A stretch of DNA of 50,564 nt from Bacillus sp. ZZV12-4809 (GTDB taxonomy: Bacteria; Bacillota; Bacilli; Bacillales; Cytobacillaceae). The first letter of the stretch is position 1. Every line of letters begins with the position of its first letter. This document shows positions 42,902 to 50,564 of this stretch, one piece after another. The notes under the pieces were generated by a model that was not told the origin of the DNA, ran no database searches, and saw only the letters and a program-made list of their open reading frames with translations. Both the position numbers and the translations under genes were made by a program. The stretch lies in assembly GCF_009849585.1 (NCBI RefSeq), contig NZ_VCRN01000032.1:1-50564 (forward strand), given 5' to 3'.

Positions 42902-43556
42902 AATAGGGGTATTTTGCGACTTTGATGGAACTATTACCGAAAGTGATAACATCATCAATATTATGAAACATTTTGCTCCTCCCCAATGGGAAGGAATAAA
43001 AAATCAAGTTCTGAATCAGGAGATTTCTATTAAAGAGGGAGTAGGAAAGATGTTTTCCCTTCTCCCTAGCAATTTGAAAGGAGATCTCACAGATTTCATC
43101 CTGGAAAATGCAAAAATAAGAGATGGGTTTCAGCTTTTTGCCGATTACCTGGCACAAGAAAATATACCGCTTTATATAGTAAGCGGGGGGATAGATTTTT
43201 TTGTGACTCCTGTACTGGAGAAATATGGACCCTTTAAAGCAGTGTTCTGCAATAGTTCTGATTTTAGCGGCGATAAAATAAAAATCTTATGGCCCCACAG
43301 CTGTGATGAAAAATGTGAAAATAATTGCGGATGCTGCAAGCCCTCCATTATGAGGAGGCTGGAGGATGAGGACACGTTAAAAGTCGTTATCGGAGATTCA
43401 GTAACTGACCTTGAGGCTGCAAAACAGGCGGACTTTGTCATAGCAAGAGATCTGCTCCTGGAGAAAAGCAAAGAGATGAACCTTAATCACAATTCATTTG
43501 AAACGTTCTATGATTGCATAGAAGTTATAAAAAAATTAAATGAGGTGAGAGTATGA
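42894..43556 (+). CDS. mtnX: 2-hydroxy-3-keto-5-methylthiopentenyl-1-phosphate phosphatase
   Basis: 220 residues, HAD phosphatase with [12 protein letters not shown] (nucleophile Asp), IVSGGIDFF (motif II Ser/Gly) and [15 protein letters not shown] (motif IV). A Cys cluster ([14 protein letters not shown]) near residue 140 is characteristic of MtnX. Dephosphorylates the enol product of MtnW. Overlaps mtnW by eight bases and mtnB by four. Confidence 0.94.
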   Translation: MAKIGVFCDFDGTITESDNIINIMKHFAPPQWEGIKNQVLNQEISIKEGVGKMFSLLPSNLKGDLTDFILENAKIRDGFQLFADYLAQENIPLYIVSGGIDFFVTPVLEKYGPFKAVFCNSSDFSGDKIKILWPHSCDEKCENNCGCCKPSIMRRLEDEDTLKVVIGDSVTDLEAAKQADFVIARDLLLEKSKEMNLNHNSFETFYDCIEVIKKLNEVRV

Positions 43557-44188
43557 GCACACTTGAGGAAAAATGGAATGAGCTCGCCGATATTAAAGAC
43601 GAGCTCGCAGCAAGGGACTGGTTTATGGGGACGAGCGGAAATCTGGCCATTAAGGTCAGTTCAAATCCGCTTCAATTCCTTGTAACTGCAAGCGGAAAGG
43701 ATAAAAGAAAACGCACTTCCGAAGACTTCCTGCTAGTGGATGAATTTGGCCGTCCGGTGGAAGAAACTCATTTAAAGCCATCCGCTGAAACACTTCTGCA
43801 TACGGAAATATACAGTAAAACAAAAGCTGAATGCAGTCTTCATGTACATACAATCGATAATAATGTTATCTCAGAAATATATGGAGATCAGGAGGCAGTA
43901 ACATTTCAGGGGCAAGAGCTCATTAAAGCATTTAATAAATGGGAGGAGGATGCTGTCCTTAGAATTCCGATTATTCCAAATTATGCGCATATTCCTGCGC
44001 TGGCAAATTGTTTCTCTTCCCATGTACATGAAGATTCAGGTGCAATTTTAATTAGAAATCACGGAATTACTGTTTGGGGCAAAACCTCTTTTGAGGCTAA
44101 AAAGATCCTTGAAGCTTCAGAGTTTCTGTTCCGCTATCAGCTAAGGCTTCTGGAGCACAGACCCAATCAGCTATCCAGAGTTGTGTAA
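43553..44188 (+). CDS. mtnB: Methylthioribulose-1-phosphate dehydratase
   Basis: 211 residues of class II aldolase fold: [33 protein letters not shown] with HVHT (zinc His) and [12 protein letters not shown] (third His). Dehydrates MTRu-1-P to DK-MTP-1-P, the step before MtnW. ATGA overlap with mtnX, behind GAGGTGAGAGT. Confidence 0.94.
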   Translation: MSTLEEKWNELADIKDELAARDWFMGTSGNLAIKVSSNPLQFLVTASGKDKRKRTSEDFLLVDEFGRPVEETHLKPSAETLLHTEIYSKTKAECSLHVHTIDNNVISEIYGDQEAVTFQGQELIKAFNKWEEDAVLRIPIIPNYAHIPALANCFSSHVHEDSGAILIRNHGITVWGKTSFEAKKILEASEFLFRYQLRLLEHRPNQLSRVV

Positions 44189-44242
44189 GGCACAAGATGC
44201 AGATTTAAATAAGAAAGATAACAGTAGAGAGGATTGATTAGC

Positions 44243-44776
44243 ATGGCATATATCGTACTGAAAAATTCAAAAAAAGAAATCAGGAATCAGGAAGAAGTTG
44301 CTTCTTTTCTGGAAAAACAGGGGGTTATCTATGAGCAATGGGAAATAGATAAATTGCCAGAAAACCTTCAGGAGAAATATTTGCTTTCTGATGATGAAAA
44401 ACAAAAAATACTTGAGACATTTGCTGCAGAAATTAAGGATATTTCAGAAAGAAGAGGATACATGGCCCAGGATGTCATTTCTCTTTCGGAAAATACGCCG
44501 AATTTGGAACAGCTCCTTCAGAATTTTCAGCAGGAACACCATCATACAGACGATGAGGTAAGGTTTATTGTCAGTGGCCACGGAGTTTTTATTATACAAG
44601 GAAAAGATGGGGAATTTTTTGAGGTATACTTAAAACCCGGCGATTTAATTTCCGTGCCTGAAAATATCCGTCATTATTTCACTTTGCAGGATGACAGAAA
44701 GGTGGTAGCCATCAGAATTTTTGTATCTTCAGAAGGATGGGTGCCAATTTATGAGGAAAAGGAAGTTCATCAATAA
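44243..44776 (+). CDS. mtnD: Acireductone dioxygenase
   Basis: Start set at ATG 44243; 177 residues. Cupin fold with metal ligands in EHHHTDDEVRFIVSG (His, His, Glu) and SVPENIRHYFTL (His). Oxidatively cleaves acireductone to 4-methylthio-2-oxobutyrate and formate with Fe2+. Last gene of the operon, followed by a strong terminator. Confidence 0.95.
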   Translation: MAYIVLKNSKKEIRNQEEVASFLEKQGVIYEQWEIDKLPENLQEKYLLSDDEKQKILETFAAEIKDISERRGYMAQDVISLSENTPNLEQLLQNFQQEHHHTDDEVRFIVSGHGVFIIQGKDGEFFEVYLKPGDLISVPENIRHYFTLQDDRKVVAIRIFVSSEGWVPIYEEKEVHQ

Positions 44777-44782
44777 TACGTT

Positions 44783-44816
44783 GACCCATTGCTCCGGCAT
44801 TGGGTTTTTTATTTTT
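44783..44816 (+). terminator. Terminator of mtnWXBD
   Basis: ACCCATTGC-TCCG-GCATTGGGT then TTTTTATTTTT. Confidence 0.92.
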
Positions 44817-44907
44817 CCACTATAGTAGTTGGATATTTTTTACAACCCTAACTTGCAAAAATTTTATCAAATACTGTTGATTCCTCATGTTTTAAGCAGC
44901 AGAAGTG

Positions 44908-45018
44908 TGTCGAAACCGTGTGAAGCCAAAGTGAAATTTGTGTCGATTAAAATAACTTTGGAAAAAGATTGTCTAATATTGCGAATCTATTTACATTTAT
45001 AGAAATTCTTGTAATAAT
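44908..45018 (+). promoter_or_regulatory. Spo0A-box-like sites and promoter upstream of the spo0E-family gene
   Basis: Exact 0A box TGTCGAA at 44908-44914 and near match TGTCGAT at 44941-44947, 33 bases apart (three helical turns, same face). A promoter TTTACA (44990-44995), 16-bp spacer, TAATAA (45012-45017) follows about 45 bases further on. Confidence 0.5.
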
Positions 45019-45074
45019 GCTTCAAGTAGACACATTAATATTGGATAAAAGGGATAGGATTAGGAGGAAAAAAG

Positions 45075-45308
45075 TTGCGCAATAAAAGAATACAGCTGCT
45101 GACTGAAATCCAGCAAAAAAGGGAAAAAATGATAGAAACGGCCAGGGAAAAGGGGATGGCTAGCCAGGAAACGGTTCTCTGCAGCCAGGAACTCGATCAA
45201 TTGATTTTTGAATATCAATGCGCCATAAAACGGGAGAAGGAACAAAGAAATAGAATGAGAGTTTCATTCAGACAAATGATTCTATCCCTTAAGAAAGCAG
45301 TTGTATAA
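45075..45308 (+). CDS. spo0E: Spo0E-family aspartyl-phosphate phosphatase
   Basis: 77 residues from TTG 45075 behind GGAGGAAAAAAG. The family signature SQELDQLIFEYQ is at about residues 37-48, after a predicted helix (LLTEIQQKREKMIETAREKG). Such proteins dephosphorylate Spo0A~P and delay sporulation. Basic and longer at the C-terminus than the shortest family members. The position after mtnD parallels spo0E in B. subtilis, supporting the symbol, although Spo0E, YisI and YnzD paralogues are hard to separate. Confidence 0.88.
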   Translation: MRNKRIQLLTEIQQKREKMIETAREKGMASQETVLCSQELDQLIFEYQCAIKREKEQRNRMRVSFRQMILSLKKAVV

Positions 45309-45352
45309 TTATAATAACAAAGGATATTTAATGAGTATATAGAGGTAATCAA

Positions 45353-45381
45353 AAAGAATCCGTGGAGGGTTCTTTTTTTTT
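45353..45381 (+). terminator. Terminator after the spo0E-family gene
   Basis: AAAGAATCC-GTGG-AGGGTTCTTT followed by a T run. Confidence 0.85.
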
Positions 45382-45534
45382 GCAATCTTCTGCCATTCTA
45401 GTAATAAACATATTAATTCATTAAAGAAGTACTATGCCTGTATAGAGAATCATATATCGTAATACAAAGCTTTTTTTTCACTTAAAGTTTTCAATACTCA
45501 TACAAGCTTTAAGTAAGAGGAGGGAAAGAAGAAA

Positions 45535-46353
45535 ATGCACATAGTTGTGTGTGTCAAGCAAGTGCCTGATACAAAAATCATTAAAATCAACCCCAAAACC
45601 AATACCTTGGACCGGCGCAGTGCTCCTGCCATATTAAATCCTTATGACGCCCATGCAGTTCAGGAAGCTGTGAGAATTACAAAGACAATTGGAAAAGGCA
45701 CCATATCGGTCTTATCCATGGGGCCACCACAGGCTGTAGCGGTTATTAAGAAAAGTATCGAAATTGGGGCGGATAGGGGATATTTGATTTCTGACCGTGC
45801 ATTTGCCGGTGCCGATACATTGGCTACCAGCTATGCCCTGTCTAAAGCATTAGAACGTATTTCAAAAGATATGCCTGTCGATTTAATTCTATGCGGAAAG
45901 CATGCTATTGATGGAGATACCGGCCAGGTTGGACCAGGAATCGCAAGGCGGCTGGATATCCCTCCAGTCACCAATGTGATCGAGATAGCGGAAGTTAACG
46001 AAAGTGAAAAAACGGTTTTAATAAAAAGGAAGATCACTGATGGATATGAATTAATCCAAGCTCAAATCCCTTGCCTGCTGACAGTTGAAAAAGAGATTAA
46101 CAGCATAGAATATTCCCCTATGCCAAATATGATAAAAGCCGCCAGATATGAGCCGGTGGTCTGGTCTGTAAATGATCTTGAAGGTGTGGATCGGACCCAG
46201 CTTGGGCTGAAGGGATCTCCTACGATAGTGGGTAAAATGTTTACTCCTCCAAAGCCAGAAGGCGGAAAAAGGCTTGAAGGAAATTCAGATGAACAGATAC
46301 AGCAGCTGATGGAGCTTCTTAATGATAAAAAAGAGCTGTTTGCAGGCAAATAG
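45535..46353 (+). CDS. fixA: Electron transfer flavoprotein beta subunit, FixA type
   Basis: 272 residues from ATG 45535 behind GAGGAGGGAAAGAAGAAA. ETF-beta fold: VVCVKQVPDTKIIKINPKT, NPYDAHAVQEAVRI, LILCGKHAIDGDTGQVGPGI (AMP/FAD-binding loop). With FixB it forms the bifurcating ETF of the FixABCX complex. First gene of a four-gene operon. Confidence 0.93.
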   Translation: MHIVVCVKQVPDTKIIKINPKTNTLDRRSAPAILNPYDAHAVQEAVRITKTIGKGTISVLSMGPPQAVAVIKKSIEIGADRGYLISDRAFAGADTLATSYALSKALERISKDMPVDLILCGKHAIDGDTGQVGPGIARRLDIPPVTNVIEIAEVNESEKTVLIKRKITDGYELIQAQIPCLLTVEKEINSIEYSPMPNMIKAARYEPVVWSVNDLEGVDRTQLGLKGSPTIVGKMFTPPKPEGGKRLEGNSDEQIQQLMELLNDKKELFAGK

Positions 46354-46377
46354 CTGTAATAAACAGGGGGGATTAAC

Positions 46378-47403
46378 ATGATGGATGAGTACCGTGGAGT
46401 ATGGGTATTCATAGAACAAAATGATGGGAAAATTGAAGAGGTTTCCCTTGAATTGCTCGGAGCAGGCAGAAAGCTGGCTGATAAGCTTGAGGTACCTCTT
46501 TCCGGGGTGCTGCTTGGGTATGGAATAAAGTCTTTAAGCCGGGAGGTCATCACATATGGTGCTGATCTGGTCTATGTAATTGACCACGAAGTAATGAAAG
46601 ATTACCGGACAGAATCTTATATGAAGGCTGTTATCAAGCTAGCTGAAAAATATAAGCCTGAAATATTTCTATATGGGGCCACCTCCAATGGGAAAGATTT
46701 AGCCAGTGCAGTTGCCACAGACCTAAGTACTGGATTGACAGCGGATACAACCATGCTGGATGTCGAGGTGGAAAAGAGACTTCTGGAAGCAAGCCGGCCG
46801 GCATTTGGAGGAAACATTATGGCAACCATCCTCTGCAAAAAACACCGGCCTCAGATGGCTACTGTACGCCCTAAGGTTATGAAAGCAATGGAGCCTGATC
46901 CAAATAGGCAGGGTGAGATTATAGAAGAATCGATTACATTGAGAGAAGATGACATGCGCACAAAGGTGATTGAAATTGTGAAGGATGTCACAAAAAAAGT
47001 GAATTTAGCTGAAGCCCATGTTGTCGTTGCAGGCGGGAAAGGGATGGGCGATATCCAAAACTTTCAGATGATCCATGAGCTGGCTGACGCCATCGGAGCA
47101 ACCGTAGGGGGAACAAGGGATGTTGTTGAGGCGGGATGGCTTCCGCATGAACAGCAGGTTGGACAGACCGGAGAAACCATTACTCCAAAGATCTATTTTG
47201 CTATTGGGATTTCAGGTGCCATTCAGCATGTTGTAGGCATGAAGAATTCAGAGCTTATTATTGCGATTAACAAAGATCCTGAAGCACCTATTTTCGATGT
47301 AGCCACTTACGGTATCGTAGGTGATGCACTTGATATTGTTCCGAAACTTATTGAAAAGTTCAAGGAAGCCAGCGAAAGAGGAGGTGAAATGAGCTATGTC
47401 TGA
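46378..47403 (+). CDS. fixB: Electron transfer flavoprotein alpha subunit, FixB type
   Basis: 341 residues. N-terminal ETF domain with YKPEIFLYGATSNGKDLAS and the C-terminal FAD domain with VAGGKGMGDIQNF, GGTRDVVEAGWLPHEQQVGQ and YFAIGISGAIQHVVGM. Overlaps fixC by eight bases. Confidence 0.94.
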   Translation: MMDEYRGVWVFIEQNDGKIEEVSLELLGAGRKLADKLEVPLSGVLLGYGIKSLSREVITYGADLVYVIDHEVMKDYRTESYMKAVIKLAEKYKPEIFLYGATSNGKDLASAVATDLSTGLTADTTMLDVEVEKRLLEASRPAFGGNIMATILCKKHRPQMATVRPKVMKAMEPDPNRQGEIIEESITLREDDMRTKVIEIVKDVTKKVNLAEAHVVVAGGKGMGDIQNFQMIHELADAIGATVGGTRDVVEAGWLPHEQQVGQTGETITPKIYFAIGISGAIQHVVGMKNSELIIAINKDPEAPIFDVATYGIVGDALDIVPKLIEKFKEASERGGEMSYV

Positions 47404-48691
47404 AAAGTTTGATGTTATTGTGGTCGGTGCAGGGCCTGCAGGAACTTCCTGTGCTTACACCTGCGCTAAAAACGGACTGAAAGTCCTGCAAATAGAAAGA
47501 GGAGAATATCCAGGCAGCAAAAATGTAATGGGCGGAGTACTATACCGTAAGCAAATGGAGGAAATCATCCCGAAGTTTTGGAAAGAAGCCCCACTCGAAC
47601 GGCCTGTCATAGAACAGCGTTTCTGGATGATGGATAAAGAATCCGCAGTGAGTTTTGGCTACAAAGGTCTTGAGTGGGGAAAGGAACCATATAATAATTT
47701 TACGGTTCTACGGGCGCGATTTGACCAATGGTTTGCTAAGAAAGGGGTAGAGCAGGGGGTTCTATTAATAAATGAAACCGTTGTACTTGAATGTTTGACT
47801 GAGAATGGGAAAGTGGTTGGTGTAAGAACTGACCGTCCGGATGGAGATATATATGCAGATGTAGTGGTTTTGGCAGATGGCGTGAATTCACTGCTGGCAA
47901 AACAGCTTGGCTACCATAAAGAATTCCGGCCTGATGAAGTGGCGCTGACAGTTATGGAAGTTATTAATCTTTCTAAAGATAAGATTAATGATCGTTTTAA
48001 CCTGGAAGACAACCAGGGCTGCACGATAGAAATCTTCGGAGACTCCACTAAAGGCAATCTCGGAACAGCTTTCATCTACACCAATAAAGATAGTATCAAT
48101 ATTGGCGTGGGCACGACTCTTTCAAGCATGATTAAGGCAAAGCTTAAACCTTATGACCTGCTGGATTATTTAAAAACACACCCTATGGTTAGACCTTTAA
48201 TAGAAGGAGGAGAATCCGCTGAATATCTGGCTCATCTTATTCCGGAAGGGGGCTACCACTCGGTGCCAAAAGTGGCCGGAAATGGAGTGCTTCTAGTTGG
48301 TGATGCGGCACAGCTTGTAAATGCCATTCATCGTGAAGGTTCTAATATGGCCATGGCTTCCGGAACAATGGCTGCTGAAACGATCATTGCCGCTAGAGAG
48401 CGGGGAGATTTTAGTGAAACCAGTTTGAATCAATACAGGGAGAAACTGTATCAAAGTTTTATTATTAAGGATCTGGAAAAATATAAAGATGCAACTCACA
48501 CGTTTGAGAACTATCCGCAATATTTTAAGGAATATGTTCCGATGCTGAACAGGGCAGCGAACAAATTCTTCACTGTTGATGGAATTCCGAAGAAAGATAA
48601 GCAAAAAGAAATAATGAAGAGTTTCACCAGTGAACGAGGGACTATTCGTGTGCTTCAAGATATGTACAGAGCATGGAAGGCGGTGAAATAA
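47396..48691 (+). CDS. fixC: FixC flavoprotein (ETF:quinone oxidoreductase-like)
   Basis: 431 residues. The FAD dinucleotide motif IVVGAGPAGTSCAYT at residues 8-22, GSKNVMGGVLYRKQMEEI, ADVVVLADGVNSLLAKQLG and LVGDAAQLVNAIHREGSN identify the FixC/ETF-QO family. FixC lacks the C-terminal Fe-S domain of ETF-QO because FixX supplies it. Receives electrons for delivery to quinone. TAATG overlap with fixX. Confidence 0.94.
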   Translation: MSEKFDVIVVGAGPAGTSCAYTCAKNGLKVLQIERGEYPGSKNVMGGVLYRKQMEEIIPKFWKEAPLERPVIEQRFWMMDKESAVSFGYKGLEWGKEPYNNFTVLRARFDQWFAKKGVEQGVLLINETVVLECLTENGKVVGVRTDRPDGDIYADVVVLADGVNSLLAKQLGYHKEFRPDEVALTVMEVINLSKDKINDRFNLEDNQGCTIEIFGDSTKGNLGTAFIYTNKDSINIGVGTTLSSMIKAKLKPYDLLDYLKTHPMVRPLIEGGESAEYLAHLIPEGGYHSVPKVAGNGVLLVGDAAQLVNAIHREGSNMAMASGTMAAETIIAARERGDFSETSLNQYREKLYQSFIIKDLEKYKDATHTFENYPQYFKEYVPMLNRAANKFFTVDGIPKKDKQKEIMKSFTSERGTIRVLQDMYRAWKAVK

Positions 48692-48975
48692 TGTCAACAA
48701 AAACGATCGAAGAAAAGCAATATTTGGTTCGTTTTAAGGCAGATACAAAATCACATCTTACCGTATTGGATCATGATATCTGTATGACAAAATGCCCTGA
48801 TAAAATATGCACCATCTTCTGCCCGGCTGAGGTCTACAAATGGGAAGGATTAAGAATGCAGGTAGGCTACGAAGGGTGTCATGAATGCGGAAGCTGCAGA
48901 ATAGGATGTCCGTATCAGAACATTAAATGGGAATATCCTAAAGGAGGTCATGGGATAGTATTCAGGCTAGCATAA
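48691..48975 (+). CDS. fixX: FixX ferredoxin-like protein
   Basis: Start set at ATG 48691 (AAGGCGGTGAAATA upstream, overlapping the fixC stop); 94 residues. Eight Cys in two clusters: CMTKCPDKICTIFCP and CHECGSCRIGCP, the second a full C-x2-C-x2-C-x3-CP motif. Completes the FixABCX complex that couples NADH oxidation to quinone reduction and low-potential ferredoxin or flavodoxin reduction. Confidence 0.94.
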   Translation: MSTKTIEEKQYLVRFKADTKSHLTVLDHDICMTKCPDKICTIFCPAEVYKWEGLRMQVGYEGCHECGSCRIGCPYQNIKWEYPKGGHGIVFRLA

Positions 48976-48997
48976 TTCAGCCCGCAGAACCATACAA

Positions 48998-49025
48998 AAA
49001 ACCGGCCAACAAATTGGCCGGTTTT
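48998..49025 (+). terminator. Terminator of fixABCX
   Basis: AAAACCGGCCAA-CAAA-TTGGCCGGTTTT. Confidence 0.9.
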
Positions 49026-49251
49026 GAAAAGGGGGGATGAAAAAGGCTTTATCTTTCGGTACATGTACATTATAAATTTGAAATATTAATAAACTGTTAA
49101 CAAGATATATAAAAACTATGAATTCTAAAGTGATTTTCTAAACTGACGCGTTAATGCTTTTTAGTAATAGTGCTTTAGTAACTTAACTTTTCAGACAGAA
49201 TTTGTTAAACTGAAATTGGTCGAACTACTATAGTTGACCCCCTATAATCTG

Positions 49252-49281
49252 GAGAGCTTAGTTTATCTAGGCTCTTTTTTT
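49252..49281 (+). terminator. Isolated terminator-like hairpin in a 428-base gap
   Basis: AGAGCTTAG and CTAGGCTCT with TTTTTTT. No ORF lies between fixX and this hairpin; TATAAT at 49244-49249 is immediately in front. The rest of 49030-49400 shows nothing recognisable. Confidence 0.55.
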
Positions 49282-49403
49282 ATTTCATTATGGGATAAGG
49301 TTTTTTATTGGGTTTAAATTATACGTAGTATTTACCTATATGTATGTTATTTCACATGCGAGGGTAAAAAAAGATGGAGCGAAGGAGAAATAACTTTTTG
49401 AGG

Positions 49404-49724
49404 TTAGCTGATTTTTTCTTGATTATTTAAAAAACTGAACTTGGAGTCTTTGACATTGGCTTCAATTTCTCTGGCATGTTCAAAAGCTTTATGGATGCAT
49501 TCATGAAGGGATGAAGAATATAGTACTTCATTCCATGAAAAGCTTCCTTCTGAATTAGATGGATAAATGGTTACTTTCCAGCAATAGAACTCTTTTTCCT
49601 GTTCTTTAAGCTGTCCTTCCATGGCGATTAGCCAATGTGTTTGCCCATTGGAAAGGAGTGAGTCAGCTGTTTTCGCCGGAATAAGGCATTTTTGATAAAA
49701 CTCATAATAGGCTGGCAGATGCAT
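49404..49724 (-). CDS. 106-residue hypothetical protein
   Basis: ATG 49724-49722 behind TTAGGAGGGATAAAAA, an excellent ribosome site. Soluble and mixed-charge, Trp-containing (THWLIAMEGQ, FYCWKVTIYPS, SFSWNEVLYSSSLHECIHKA), with a His/Cys pair in LHECIHK. No family recognised. The start signal and composition make it a real gene. Confidence 0.7.
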   Translation of the reverse strand: MHLPAYYEFYQKCLIPAKTADSLLSNGQTHWLIAMEGQLKEQEKEFYCWKVTIYPSNSEGSFSWNEVLYSSSLHECIHKAFEHAREIEANVKDSKFSFLNNQEKIS

Positions 49725-49857
49725 TTTTTATCCCTCCTAACAATTTACAGGGTTTAGCTGCGCCGTTATAAAGATAACTTACCTTTATTATATGGCAAAA
49801 AAAGAGAATATTGCACACAATTATTTTAATTTTTTGAAAATTTTTAAGGATGTTCAA

Positions 49858-49900
49858 AGTGATAGGCATCACAACAATCAAACCTGCTATTTTTTATACT
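49858..49900 (+). promoter_or_regulatory. Fnr/CRP-type box and -10 of the hemerythrin gene
   Basis: AGTGA-TAGGCA-TCACA (49858-49873) matches TGTGA-N6-TCACA at nine of ten positions. TATACT at 49895-49900 is a good -10. With a start about seven bases after it (~49907) the box centre at 49865.5 is at -41.5, the class II activation position. Confidence 0.7.
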
Positions 49901-49930
49901 AAACCTATAACAGATAGGAGGGATTTAAGG

Positions 49931-50452
49931 ATGGAAGGCTGTATGAGCTCCATGATGAGCAATGGTCCAGTCATTCTTAGCAAAGGACTGAAACAGCTTA
50001 AAGAGGAGCATCCTCCTCTTTTGGCAATGCTTGAAGAGCTGCTTAATATCACCATTAAAATGGAGGAATCTCCGGACAGAGCTCTGTTTGAGAAATTAAC
50101 TGAAAATGTACAGAGTTTCTGCAGTCAGCTTGATCCTCATTCAGAAAGGGAGGAAGGCGTACTATTCCGCATAATGGAACGGTATTTGGGAAAAGGAACA
50201 GGCCCTATAGCTGTCATGGAGTATGAGCATGATCAGGCTAAAAGCTGTATTAATTCTTTCTTAAGAGCCGCTGAAGGAAAAGAGCATTTGACAGAAAAAG
50301 AAATGGCCGAACAAACCAGGCAAATTAAAAAGGCATACCACACTCTGACACAGCATTTTTCTAAAGAAGAAAACGTTCTTTTTCCTATGGCGGAAAATCT
50401 TCTTACTGAAGAAGAAAAAAATGAGCTTTATATGAAAATACAGCAAATATAA
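49931..50452 (+). CDS. Hemerythrin HHE-domain protein
   Basis: Start set at ATG 49931, behind GGAGGGATTTAAGG; the upstream in-frame extension covers the promoter. 173 residues. Two HHE helical repeats: LKEEHPPLLAMLEELLN with QLDPHSEREEGVLFRIME, and VMEYEHDQAKSCINSF with LTQHFSKEENVLFPMAENLL, giving the His/Glu ligands of a di-iron centre. Proteins of this group bind O2 or NO or protect or repair iron centres. Met and Cys occur in the N-terminal MEGCMSSMMSNG. Fnr-type control suggests expression under low oxygen. Confidence 0.88.
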   Translation: MEGCMSSMMSNGPVILSKGLKQLKEEHPPLLAMLEELLNITIKMEESPDRALFEKLTENVQSFCSQLDPHSEREEGVLFRIMERYLGKGTGPIAVMEYEHDQAKSCINSFLRAAEGKEHLTEKEMAEQTRQIKKAYHTLTQHFSKEENVLFPMAENLLTEEEKNELYMKIQQI

Positions 50453-50477
50453 AGAGGAGGGAGCCTGCACATAACCC

Positions 50478-50564
50478 TGTCAAGTAGACAATGAAAAAAA
50501 GAGTATACTAAGCTGCGGCCTTTTCACGATATTCAATTGGGGAAAGGCCGTTAAACTTTTCTTG
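50478..50564 (-). mobile_element. Right edge of an IS3-family insertion sequence
   Basis: The plus-strand end TGTCAAGTAGACA is followed by the 3' end of a minus-strand transposase; the element continues past the window. Confidence 0.65.
50508..50564 (-). CDS. IS3-family transposase OrfB, C-terminal 18 residues (cut by window edge)
   Basis: The frame reads QEKFNGLSPIEYREKAAA and stops at 50510-50508. The (Y/F)NGLSPxEYR ending is the conserved C-terminus of IS3/IS150-type DDE transposases. Partial only because the window ends. Confidence 0.75.
   Translation of the reverse strand, partial: QEKFNGLSPIEYREKAAA

Overview
The window reads as chromosome of an endospore-forming member of the Bacillaceae; a Cytobacillus- or Mesobacillus-like Bacillus is my guess, and the genus is inference. 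Supporting signs are an alpha/beta-type small acid-soluble spore protein, the SigI-RsgI pair, a Spo0E-family phosphatase, a T-box, a SAM-I riboswitch, strong GGAGG-type ribosome binding sites, low GC, and gene order that matches Bacillus subtilis in two places: ysfB-glcD-glcF, and kinE-ogt-mtnU-mtnE-mtnWXBD-spo0E.

Left part (1-2792, resuming at 13267-15918). A T-box-controlled NhaC-type antiporter sits between two inverted copies of a ~65-bp repeat. It is followed by an RND efflux pump gene split by an inserted segment of about 10.5 kb. Removing positions 2793-13266 rejoins the pump in frame at the junction. The upstream pump fragment also carries a one-base deletion, so the gene is dead as read.

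The island (2793-13266) is AT-rich and plasmid- or ICE-like but carries no conjugation engine, replication gene or large integrase. It holds a beheaded conjugation-module gene, a CwlT-like two-domain wall hydrolase, two small serine resolvases, a 280-bp miniature Tn3-type element, a broken Tn3 transposase, a truncated YgjP-type metallopeptidase, a GNAT acetyltransferase, a SpoIIP paralogue, two small secreted proteins, several tiny ORFs, and a self-contained 33-residue Cys-rich peptide gene on the minus strand. The island, and within it the peptide unit and the SpoIIP paralogue, is the most likely place for something undescribed.

Right of the pump the chromosome is ordinary and well organised: sigI-rsgI, ssp, a glycolate oxidase operon with its CdaR-type regulator, a Ktr/Trk potassium channel subunit, small probably spore-related genes, a B12-binding radical SAM protein, and the lutABC lactate oxidation operon. 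After these come a methyltransferase, tRNA-Arg(CCU), an acyltransferase, a chemoreceptor, a PAS histidine kinase, ogt, an ArsR-DUF2087 regulator with a 32-bp dyad operator, and the methionine salvage genes mtnU, mtnE and mtnWXBD, the last four behind a SAM riboswitch. The window closes with a spo0E-family gene preceded by 0A-like boxes, a complete fixABCX electron-bifurcating operon, a hemerythrin-like gene behind a well-placed Fnr-type box, and the edge of an IS3-family element running off the right end.

Metabolically the right half links oxidation of two-carbon and three-carbon hydroxy acids (GlcDF, LutABC), sulfur salvage (Mtn) and electron transfer to quinone or ferredoxin (FixABCX) with sporulation and redox control. 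All functional calls rest on recognised protein motifs and gene order; no database search was run.
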